Shown: positions 20,393 to 28,460 of the stretch, one piece after another
Numbering within the stretch: position 1 is the stretch's first letter
Layout: every line of letters starts with the position of its first letter
Origin: Bifidobacterium minimum
GTDB lineage: Bacteria; Actinomycetota; Actinomycetes; Actinomycetales; Bifidobacteriaceae
Direction of reading: 5' to 3'
Assembly: GCF_000741645.1 (NCBI RefSeq)
Contig: NZ_JGZD01000008.1
Location: forward strand, 124,001-188,000
DNA: 64,000 nt
Translations under genes and position numbers: made by a program
Notes under the pieces: model-generated
Told to the model about the DNA's origin: nothing
Databases searched by the model: none
Seen by the model: only the letters and a program-made list of their open reading frames with translations

Positions 20393-20582
20393 GTTCTGCC
20401 TCGTCTCGTACCATGTCCGCGCGCCGCCGTCCGGATCCGCGCGCGGCATGGATGCCGTCCTGTCGTCCGTCTTGTCGTCCAACTCGATGATAATAGCGAC
20501 CATAGTTCCTAGGTGAGAGGTGTCTTTGGATCATACGTTCGATAACCAGCGTCAGGATTTCCCATCGGAGGGAAGGGGCGCG

Positions 20583-22100
20583 ATGAATGACGACGATGCC
20601 GTGCGTGGCGGACCGGGGGACGGCGGTGGCGTCGATCGTGTGGACGCGGCGCATGAGGACGTGCTGTCCGGCCGTTCGCAGGTGCTTCTCGACCGCTCCG
20701 CCACGGGGGCTCGCTCCGACGCCGGCCAGGAGGAATGGCGCGAGCGCGAGGCTCGTAACCAGTTCAAGCATGTGGAGGGGCTCGGCGAGCTCCAGGACGT
20801 CACCGAGGTCGAGTACCGCAGGCTGCGTCTGGAAAGGGTCGTTCTCGTGGGCGTGTGGTCGAGCGCCACGGGAACGCTTGAGCAGGCGGAGGAGTCCCTG
20901 AGGGAGCTGGCCGCCCTCGCGCAGACCGCCGGGGCGGTGGTCTGCGACGGTCTGCTCCAGCAGCGTTACCGTCCCGACGCCGCGACCTATGTGGGGTCCG
21001 GCAAGGCGAAGGAGCTGGCGGGGATCGTGGCCACGAACGAGGCCGACACCATCATCGTCGACGATGACATGGCCCCCAGTCAGCGGAGGGCGTTGGAGGA
21101 CGCGACCAAGGTCAAGGTGGTCGATCGCACGGCGGTGATTCTGGACATCTTCGCCCAGCATGCGACCAGCCGCGAGGCCAAGGCCCAGGTCGAACTGGCT
21201 CAGCTGGAGTACATGCTTCCGCGTCTGCGCGGATGGGGCGGATCCCTTTCCCGTCAAGCCGGGGGGCGTGCGGCCGGGGCGGATGCGGGGATCGGATCGC
21301 GTGGACCCGGCGAGACGAAGATCGAGATGGATCGTCGGGTCATCCGCACGCGGATAGCACGTCTTCGTCGTCAGATCGCGCAGATGGCGCCGGCGCGTGA
21401 TGTCAAAAGAGGTTCGCGCCGACGTCATGACCTGCCGACCGTGGCGGTGGTCGGATACACGAATGCCGGGAAGTCCTCTCTGACCAACCGTCTGACGGGA
21501 TCGGGCGAGCTGGTGGAGAACGCCCTGTTCGCCACGCTGGACACGGCTGTGCGTCGGGCCGATTCCCACGATGGACGCGCCTACGCGTATGTGGACACCG
21601 TCGGTTTCGTGCGCAGGCTGCCCACCCAGCTGGTGGAGGCCTTCAAGTCCACGTTGGAGGAGGTCGCCGAGGCCGACATCATCATCCATGTCGTGGATGC
21701 CTCGCATCCGGATCCCCTCGGCCAGATCGACGCGGTGAACGAGGTTCTTGAGGATATCGAAGGAGTGGAGGAGATCCCCCGCGTTCTGGTGTTCAACAAA
21801 ATCGACATGGTGGATTCCACCGTCCGGACGCGTCTGTCGTCGCTGAAACCGGAGGCCCGGTTGGTGTCGGCCTATAGCGGAGAGGGCATCGACGCGCTCA
21901 GACGCGAGGTCGAGAAGATACTTCCCGTGCCCGATGTGCATGTCGGCGGTCTTCTGCCCTACGCTGCGGGCGGTCTTGTCGCGCAGGCGCGGCGCTTCGG
22001 TCGCGTCGATTCTGTGGAATACCGGGATGACGGCATGTGGCTTGAGGCCGATGTGACCCCCGTCCTGGCGGCGAGGATCGTCCGGGAATGCCGTGACTGA
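20583..22100 (+). CDS. hflX: GTPase HflX (ribosome rescue/splitting factor)
   Basis: HflX is a ribosome-associated GTPase of 505 aa. The N-terminal HflX domain includes TYVGSGKAKELAGIVA and RTAVILDIFAQHATSREAKAQ; a Gly-rich linker GSRGPGETKIEMDRRVI follows. The G domain starts near residue 290 with VAVVGYTNAGKSSLTNRLTG (G1), then YVDTVGFVRRLPTQLVEAF (G3) and VLVFNKIDM (G4). ATG 20583 follows GGAGGGAAGGGG. About 60 N-terminal residues are Asp/Gly/Arg-rich and poorly conserved in appearance. In the family HflX splits stalled or heat-damaged ribosomes. Confidence 0.94.
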   Translation: MNDDDAVRGGPGDGGGVDRVDAAHEDVLSGRSQVLLDRSATGARSDAGQEEWREREARNQFKHVEGLGELQDVTEVEYRRLRLERVVLVGVWSSATGTLEQAEESLRELAALAQTAGAVVCDGLLQQRYRPDAATYVGSGKAKELAGIVATNEADTIIVDDDMAPSQRRALEDATKVKVVDRTAVILDIFAQHATSREAKAQVELAQLEYMLPRLRGWGGSLSRQAGGRAAGADAGIGSRGPGETKIEMDRRVIRTRIARLRRQIAQMAPARDVKRGSRRRHDLPTVAVVGYTNAGKSSLTNRLTGSGELVENALFATLDTAVRRADSHDGRAYAYVDTVGFVRRLPTQLVEAFKSTLEEVAEADIIIHVVDASHPDPLGQIDAVNEVLEDIEGVEEIPRVLVFNKIDMVDSTVRTRLSSLKPEARLVSAYSGEGIDALRREVEKILPVPDVHVGGLLPYAAGGLVAQARRFGRVDSVEYRDDGMWLEADVTPVLAARIVRECRD

Positions 22101-22235
22101 GATCCGGTGCGACGAGCGCCGCCGCCGCGTCCGCGACATGGCGGAGGCCATGGTGGTGATTCGGCGGTCACGCGCCGCCATCCGGGCCGGGACGGTCCGT
22201 ATCGCGTCACATGCTACGTCACAGTGTGTGGATAG

Positions 22236-23261
<1,026 letters not shown>

Positions 23262-23740
23262 GGTTCTGTTTTCTAGGGTTCTGTCTCTCGGCGGTCACGC
23301 GCCGCTGACGAATTCCGTCGCGTCCACCGGGCGATGTTCGTGGGCGATCGATGTTCCCGTGCGAGCGGCTCCCCTGCGGGGGCTCCCATACGAGTGGCTC
23401 CGGCATCGTGTCGTCTCTGGTCCACGACGGTTCTGGTTCTCGATGGCCTCGGTTTCCCCTTCGGGATGCCGAAGCCATCGGCGTTCCGCACCGACCCTTT
23501 CGAGAGCATACTTCTCCCGATTTCGGTTTTCCTTGGCATTCGGACCGTTGTCATCGTGCTGCCGGGAACGATTCCGATTCCCGTTGTCGAGAGAACCCGA
23601 AACGAACAGAAATGACATCGCATTGTTCGTTGAGCCAGCAGAGAAATGGCTTTATTCCGCCATTTCTGGGCGATGCTTCGGATCGGGGCGAGGGTATAGT
23701 GGTAACCCATCACGCCGGCAACGGGGAGGAAGGGGAACGA
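23262..23740 (+). other. Intergenic region between ldh and the CDF transporter
   Basis: This 479-bp stretch has no convincing gene: open frames on either strand lack family motifs and ribosome sites. It holds the second copy of a 15-nt duplication at the ldh stop, a perfect 9-bp inverted repeat (23642-23667) and a TATAGT hexamer (23695-23700) that suits the promoter of the downstream transporter gene. Confidence 0.6.
23642..23667. promoter_or_regulatory. Inverted repeat upstream of the CDF transporter promoter
   Basis: AGAAATGGC and GCCATTTCT form a perfect 9-bp inverted repeat around an 8-nt AT-rich spacer. It lies 28 bp upstream of TATAGT (23695-23700), in or just above the -35 region. It could be an operator for a metal-sensing regulator or a transcript hairpin. 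No T-tract follows, so a terminator is less likely. Confidence 0.4.
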
Positions 23741-24679
23741 ATGTCGCACAGTCCGCAGGGGTCGTCGCCGCAGATTACCGACGACGAGGAGCGTCGTCGG
23801 AGACTGACGTGGACGCTCACGTTGACCGGTTCGGTTTTCGTAGCGGAACTGGTGGGTGCCGCGGTGACGGGGTCCTTGGCGCTGCTGGTGGATGCGGGGC
23901 ATATGCTCACGGATCTGTCGGTGCTGACGGCGTCATTGGTGACGGCCATCCTCGTGCGGCGCAAGCCCAACTCGATGCGCACCTGGGGGTGGGCCCGCCT
24001 TGAGGTGATCACGGCGGCTGGCGGCGCTCTGGCGTTGCTCTTCGTCGGGCTGTATGCCCTTGTCGAGGCGGGACTTCGTCTTTTCGGGGGAGCGGACGAC
24101 GGCATACGCGATGTCGGTCTTCTTCTGTTCTTCGGCATTCTGGGATTGTGCGCGAATGTCGGATCGATGCTGATCCTATCCTCGCGTCGGTCGGACAATA
24201 TGAACATGCGCGCGGCGTTCCTCGAGGTCATCAATGATGCGCTGGGGTCGGTCGCCGTGGTCGTGTCCGCCGTGGTCATGATGACCACGGGCTGGGTCGG
24301 CTTCGATGCCGTGGCTGGCGGCGTCATCGCGCTGATGATGATTCCGCGTGCCTTTCTGCTGCTGCGCAACGCGATGCGCGTTCTGCTTGAGGAGACTCCG
24401 GATGGGTTGGATCTGACGGCGGTGCGCGAGCATATGGAACGGGTTCCCCATGTCGTTGCCGTGCATGATCTGCATGCGAGCACGGTGTCGACGGGGATGC
24501 CGGTTCTGATGGCCCACGTCGAGGTGGATGACGGGCTGACGATGGAGCAGGCGTCGGGGATTCTTGAGCAGCTGCAGGAGTGCCTCCGCCGGCATTTCCC
24601 CGTGTCCGTCTCGCACACGACGTTTCAGCTTGAGCCGGTAGGGTACCGGTCGCGCCATCCCGAGCGCGTGCATTCCTGA
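23741..24679 (+). CDS. Cation diffusion facilitator, CzcD/ZitB type
   Basis: This is a proton-coupled efflux transporter for zinc or similar divalent metals, 312 aa, with six membrane helices. The first metal-site helix has the HxxxD pattern in LLVDAGHMLTDLSVL, and the fifth has the matching region LEVINDALGSVAVVVSA with Asn and Asp in place of the more usual His/Asp pair. The cytoplasmic C-terminal domain carries VVAVHDLHASTVSTGMPVL. GGGAGGAAGGGG precedes ATG 23741. The altered site could change metal preference; substrate is not provable from sequence. Confidence 0.88.
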   Translation: MSHSPQGSSPQITDDEERRRRLTWTLTLTGSVFVAELVGAAVTGSLALLVDAGHMLTDLSVLTASLVTAILVRRKPNSMRTWGWARLEVITAAGGALALLFVGLYALVEAGLRLFGGADDGIRDVGLLLFFGILGLCANVGSMLILSSRRSDNMNMRAAFLEVINDALGSVAVVVSAVVMMTTGWVGFDAVAGGVIALMMIPRAFLLLRNAMRVLLEETPDGLDLTAVREHMERVPHVVAVHDLHASTVSTGMPVLMAHVEVDDGLTMEQASGILEQLQECLRRHFPVSVSHTTFQLEPVGYRSRHPERVHS

Positions 24680-24780
24680 TTCCCCTGTGTTCCCCTGACT
24701 CCTCCGATCCTGCTGACTCCTCGTTCCTCTGGCTCCTCCGATTCTGTTGGTTCCATTGTCGGAGTGTCGGAGTGTCGGAT

Positions 24781-25626
24781 TCAGATTCTGCGCAGGACGG
24801 TCACGACCTTCCCCATAATCGTCGCGTCCGTGCCGTCGATTGGGGAATAGGCGGGATTGTGTGGCATCAGCCAGACGTGTCCCTTGTCCCGGCGCAGCGT
24901 TTTGACGGTGGCCTCATCATCGAGAAGCGCCGCGACGATGTCGCCGTTGTCGGCGGTCGACTGCTCACGGACGACGACGAAGTCGCCGTCGCATATGGCC
25001 GCATCGATCATGGAATCCCCGTGTACTTCAAGCATGAACAGCGTCCCCGTTCCGGTGAGGCGCTCGGGAAGACGCATGACGTCCTCGATGTGCTGCTCGG
25101 CGGTGATCGGGGTCCCCGCGGCGATGCGACCGACCAGAGGGATGTCATGCGACTCCCGAATCGCAGAGTCGTCATCCGATTCCATCGACGGGAACGGGAT
25201 GATCGCTGACGGCCGCGCGTGGTCGTCGTCGGCGTCGTTGCGGTCGGCGGCGTCGGGGGAGGGGGATTCCGGACGGGCGGAATCGTCTTCGGCGGAGCGG
25301 ACGAGTTCGATGGCTCGACCCTTGTTGGCGTTCATTCGGATGTATCCGTAACGCTGGAGTACCTCAAGCTGATGCTTCACGGATGATGTGCTTTTCAGGC
25401 CGACGATGGAGCCGATCTCACGGAAGGACGGGGCGAATCCCTTTGATGCGACGTGCGTGCGTATGGCGTCCCACACGAGCTGCTGCCGTTCGCTCAGCGG
25501 CTCGCGTTCAGCGGATGTCGATCTGGTTCCCGAGCCGCGGGCTGATGGCGGTTCGGCGACTGGTTCGGCTGCGGATGGGTCGCAGGGGTCGGATGAGTGC
25601 TGTGGGGTGAAGGGGACGGTGCTCAC
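24781..25626 (-). CDS. lexA: SOS repressor LexA
   Basis: LexA represses DNA-damage genes and self-cleaves when RecA is activated. At 281 aa it is longer than usual because of an N-terminal extension and an acidic linker (about residues 112-155). The winged helix DNA-binding domain contains PSFREIGSIVGLKSTSSVKH. The cleavage bond is the Ala-Gly in VGRIAAGTPI. The catalytic serine is in VHGDSMIDAAICDGD and the lysine in DDEATVKTLRRDKG. GTG 25626 is chosen because AAAGGAG lies upstream with correct spacing. It is divergent from a LysM gene, with LexA boxes between them. Confidence 0.95.
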   Translation of the reverse strand: MSTVPFTPQHSSDPCDPSAAEPVAEPPSARGSGTRSTSAEREPLSERQQLVWDAIRTHVASKGFAPSFREIGSIVGLKSTSSVKHQLEVLQRYGYIRMNANKGRAIELVRSAEDDSARPESPSPDAADRNDADDDHARPSAIIPFPSMESDDDSAIRESHDIPLVGRIAAGTPITAEQHIEDVMRLPERLTGTGTLFMLEVHGDSMIDAAICDGDFVVVREQSTADNGDIVAALLDDEATVKTLRRDKGHVWLMPHNPAYSPIDGTDATIMGKVVTVLRRI

Positions 25627-25679
25627 CGTGATCTCCTTTCGGGGGCTTGTAGACAGCATAACGTGAGAATCCTGTGAAA

Positions 25680-25695
25680 TCAAACATCTGTTCGA
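25680..25695. promoter_or_regulatory. LexA box proximal to lexA
   Basis: TCAAACATCTGTTCGA matches the actinobacterial SOS box (consensus TCGAACNNNNGTTCGA) with one half imperfect. It is 54 bp upstream of the lexA start, the place expected for autoregulation. A weaker match, TCGAACGGATGTGCGA, lies at 25713-25728. Confidence 0.75.
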
Positions 25696-25732
25696 AGGTG
25701 CCCTTGCGGGAGTCGAACGGATGTGCGATAGT

Positions 25733-25764
25733 AGGAACATCTGTTCTATAGAACAAATGTTCGA
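25733..25764. promoter_or_regulatory. Two abutting LexA boxes upstream of the LysM gene
   Basis: AGGAACATCTGTTCTA (25733-25748) and TAGAACAAATGTTCGA (25749-25764) lie end to end, both with intact GAAC...GTTC cores. The second ends 11 bp before the ATG of the LysM gene. Two adjacent operators suggest tight or cooperative repression of that gene. Confidence 0.8.
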
Positions 25765-25775
25765 AGGAGGGCGTC

Positions 25776-26387
25776 ATGGTGGTGTCGTCGACGAAGCGGT
25801 TGGGCGGATTGACGCGTGGGCGGACGGTTGGTGATCTTTTCACGGATGTTCTTGTCGCGGCGTGTGGTTCGCATTCGAAACCCGTGGAATCCAGAGGCGC
25901 GGCGCCCGCCTCTGTTGGTGATGGTCGGAGTTTCGTGTCCGGTGGGAACGTCCGTGTCGCCGGCGTTGGGCGTGCCGATAACGCTGAAGATGATTGTGGA
26001 TTGGACGATCGGCGGATCTATCAACGGGACGATCGGTGGAACGATCATGGTGCCGTTGAACGGATTGTGCGGACGTCCACCCAAGGCTCTCGACACATAT
26101 CCCGTCGTCGTGCCGTGGCGATGGTGATGGCGATGATCGCGGTTATCGCGGTGGGGGTTTCGCTGGTGCTGCCTCAACGCGCGAATTCGGCTCCGGGGTC
26201 CGTGGCGGTGACCAGCACGGTCGTCCGGCCGGGGGACACGTGGTGGTCCTATGCGGAGCCTCTCACGCCCGCCGGTGACGACGTGTCGGTCACCGTCGAT
26301 CGTTTGATGACGCTGAACCATGAGTCCGACCCGACGCTGGTTCCAGGGCAGAAGATTGTCCTTCCCGCCGATGCGACCTCGTGGTGA
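25776..26387 (+). CDS. LysM-domain membrane protein, SOS-induced division suppressor type (DivS/ChiZ-like)
   Basis: The 203-aa product has a long hydrophilic N-terminus, one membrane helix (about 113-133, AVAMVMAMIAVIAVGVSLVL) and a C-terminal LysM fold with VVRPGDTWWSYA and LMTLNHESDPTLVPGQKIVL. LysM binds peptidoglycan. In mycobacteria and corynebacteria the gene divergent from lexA encodes a LysM protein (ChiZ, DivS) that halts division during DNA damage, and nrdR follows, exactly as here. ATG 25776 follows GAAGGAGGG. The N-terminal ~110 residues are not recognisable, so the orthology rests on the LysM domain, topology and context. Confidence 0.82.
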   Translation: MVVSSTKRLGGLTRGRTVGDLFTDVLVAACGSHSKPVESRGAAPASVGDGRSFVSGGNVRVAGVGRADNAEDDCGLDDRRIYQRDDRWNDHGAVERIVRTSTQGSRHISRRRAVAMVMAMIAVIAVGVSLVLPQRANSAPGSVAVTSTVVRPGDTWWSYAEPLTPAGDDVSVTVDRLMTLNHESDPTLVPGQKIVLPADATSW

Positions 26388-26505
26388 CGTGCGGCGCTGC
26401 GCAGGATATGCCGCGGGCATGATGTTGATGAGGAATACGGCGAGGAATGCGGCGTGTCGAATGACGTGCGCGTGGCAGTTTCCCATGAGGGGAGTCCCAT
26501 ATGGC

Positions 26506-26511
26506 TATTCT
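26506..26511 (+). promoter_or_regulatory. Candidate -10 box for leaderless nrdR
   Basis: TATTCT fits TANNNT and ends 7 nt before ATG 26519, the family-standard NrdR start (MHCPFC). This mirrors hisD. The alternative in-frame ATG 26501 would have a GAGGGG ribosome site, so both modes remain possible. Confidence 0.4.
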
Positions 26512-26518
26512 TGGGGGT

Positions 26519-26968
26519 ATGCATTGTCCTTTTTGCCAAAACACAGACACCAAAGTCATTGATACGCGAATAAGCGATGACGGTCATTCCATTCGTCGGC
26601 GAAGGGAATGCCCCTCTTGTGGTCGTCGTTTCACCACGTTGGAGACGACCACGCTTCTGGTGATGAAGCGATCGGGAAACATCGAGCCCTTCGAAAGGGA
26701 CAAGGTCATCTCCGGCGTGCGCAAGGCGTGCCAGGGAAGGCCGATCAACGAGGATGATCTCAAGGCTCTGGGGCAGAGGGTCGAGGAGGATCTCCGGTCG
26801 CGGGGGCTGGCGCAGGTCCGTTCCGAGGACGTCGGAAAGGCCATCCTCGGGCCGCTGAGGGATCTTGACGAGGTCGCGTATCTGCGTTTCGCCAGCGTCT
26901 ACAAGAATTTCGAGGGTCTTGAGGATTTTCAGAAGGCCATCGACGGTCTGCGGGCAGAACGCGGCTGA
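26519..26968 (+). CDS. nrdR: Transcriptional repressor NrdR
   Basis: NrdR senses ATP/dATP and represses ribonucleotide reductase genes. The 149-aa protein starts with the zinc ribbon (MHCPFC and [11 protein letters not shown], four Cys) and continues into the ATP-cone domain ([20 protein letters not shown]). The start is set to the universal MHCPFC; an upstream ATG at 26501 would add six residues. It follows the LysM gene in the same direction, part of the lexA-LysM-nrdR block. Confidence 0.95.
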   Translation: MHCPFCQNTDTKVIDTRISDDGHSIRRRRECPSCGRRFTTLETTTLLVMKRSGNIEPFERDKVISGVRKACQGRPINEDDLKALGQRVEEDLRSRGLAQVRSEDVGKAILGPLRDLDEVAYLRFASVYKNFEGLEDFQKAIDGLRAERG

Positions 26969-27136
26969 CGCCTCGTCGTCCGCGGATCGGCGATAACCGA
27001 CGCGCGTGACGATAACCGACGCGCGTCAGGTCGCGCCACGGTCTCGCCCGGAATGCGACATCCCCTCCTGCCTCTGGAGAGGGGCCGGGAGGAGATGTCA
27101 GGGGATACCACAGTCGGGAATGCTGTCCGCATATTA

Positions 27137-27175
27137 TCGGTCCCGACGGCGGCGGGTGCCTGCTGTCGGGACCGA
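27137..27175. terminator. Hairpin between convergent nrdR and serA
   Basis: TCGGTCCCGAC and GTCGGGACCGA form an 11-bp perfect stem, extended by GGC/GCT pairs, with a loop of about 11 nt. It sits between two convergent genes, so it can terminate both. There is no T-run. A second imperfect inverted repeat lies at about 27057-27101 (GACATCCCCTCC against GGAGGAGATGTC). Confidence 0.6.
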
Positions 27176-27247
27176 CCGCTTCCGACTTGCTTCCGACTTC
27201 AGACGGGTTTCTGAGGGTATTGCCGGTCGAGATTCCTGGTCGAGTCC

Positions 27248-28450
27248 CTAGAGATCGATGATCCTCATGCGGATGGTTCCATGAACGTCCCGAAGGGCCT
27301 GAAGCGCCTTCTGCGTGGGCATCTGGGAAACGTCGGTGACCACGTAGCCCAGATCGCCCTCCGTGGAGAGGGACTGTGCCGTCACGTTGATGTTCTCGGC
27401 TCCGAGTATCTGGTTGACCTGAGCCAGCATTCCCGGGAGGTTCACATGCAGATGAGCGATGCGGGCCTCACCGGTTCCCGCCCTGAGCGTCATCTGCGGC
27501 ATGTTGACCGACATGGTCGTCGACGCGCGGAACCAGTAGTCAAGAAGCCTCTGGGACACGAAATGCCCGATGGACTCCTGCGCCTCCAGTGTCGACCCGC
27601 CGATATGGGGCGTCAGGATCATGTTGTCTTCGTCGGCGAGGGGAGTGATGAAGCTGTCCCCGCTTTTCTTGGGCTCGGTCGGGAACACGTCCACCGCGGC
27701 TCCGGAAAGGTGTCCGGAATCAAGATGCCGCTTCAGTGCATCCAGATCGGCGACGAATCCACGGGAGAGATTGATGAAGATGGCATCCTGCTTCATGTGG
27801 GCGAACTGGTCCTCGCCGAAGAACCCCACATTGGACTTCCGCCCGTCGACGTGCAGAGACACGGCGTCGGACTGCTCCAGCAGCGCGTTGAGGGTGGACA
27901 TCCGCTGTGCGTTGCCCATGGCAAGCTTCTCCTCGAGATCGTAGAACACGACATGCATGCCCATGGCCTCGGCCAGCACGGACAGCTGCGAGCCGATGTT
28001 CCCGTAGCCGACGATCCCGAGGGTTTTGCCGCGAACCTCATGCGAACCCTTGGCGCTTTTGTCCCAAAGGCCGTGCTTGAGATGATGGGTGTGCGCCGGA
28101 ATCCTACGCATAAGGCAGACGATGTCGCTGATGACCAGCTCGACAACCGAGCGCGTGTTGGAATACGGGGCATTGAACACGGCTATGCCCTTCTGGCCGG
28201 CGTGCTCCAGATCGACCTGGTTGGTTCCGATGCAGAAGCATCCCACTGCGGTTAGCCCGGGGCGGGCATCCATGACCCTCGCGGTGACGGTGGTCTTCGA
28301 TCGGACGCCCAGAACATCGACTCCGTCAAGGGCCTCGATGAGCTCGTCCTCGGCGAGAGCGCCGGATCGGGTCTCCACCTCGAACCCATGGTCACGCAAC
28401 GATTGGGCCGCGAAGGGATGGATATTCTCCAACAACAATGCTTTGGGCAT
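27248..28450 (-). CDS. serA: D-3-phosphoglycerate dehydrogenase
   Basis: SerA oxidises 3-phosphoglycerate in the first step of serine synthesis. It is 400 aa with the E. coli-like layout: substrate domain, NAD domain (LGIVGYGNIGSQLSVLAEA) and C-terminal ACT domain (LHVNLPGMLAQVNQILGAE), without the extra intervening domain of mycobacterial SerA. Catalytic residues are seen in NLSRGFVADLDAL and the His of LTPHIGGSTLEAQE. The ACT domain implies serine feedback. ATG 28450 follows AAGGTGGAA and lies 10 nt after the helicase gene end, so the two are probably cotranscribed. Confidence 0.94.
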   Translation of the reverse strand: MPKALLLENIHPFAAQSLRDHGFEVETRSGALAEDELIEALDGVDVLGVRSKTTVTARVMDARPGLTAVGCFCIGTNQVDLEHAGQKGIAVFNAPYSNTRSVVELVISDIVCLMRRIPAHTHHLKHGLWDKSAKGSHEVRGKTLGIVGYGNIGSQLSVLAEAMGMHVVFYDLEEKLAMGNAQRMSTLNALLEQSDAVSLHVDGRKSNVGFFGEDQFAHMKQDAIFINLSRGFVADLDALKRHLDSGHLSGAAVDVFPTEPKKSGDSFITPLADEDNMILTPHIGGSTLEAQESIGHFVSQRLLDYWFRASTTMSVNMPQMTLRAGTGEARIAHLHVNLPGMLAQVNQILGAENINVTAQSLSTEGDLGYVVTDVSQMPTQKALQALRDVHGTIRMRIIDL

Positions 28451-28460
28451 CTTTTCCACC

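Noticed and set aside
20307..22181. A 624-codon open frame antisense to hflX
   Set aside because: hflX has all G motifs; the antisense protein has none and spans both hflX and the divergent promoter region.
23334..23615. A 93-codon frame upstream of the CDF gene
   Set aside because: Weak hydrophobic stretch but no ribosome site or family motif, and the region shows duplication noise.
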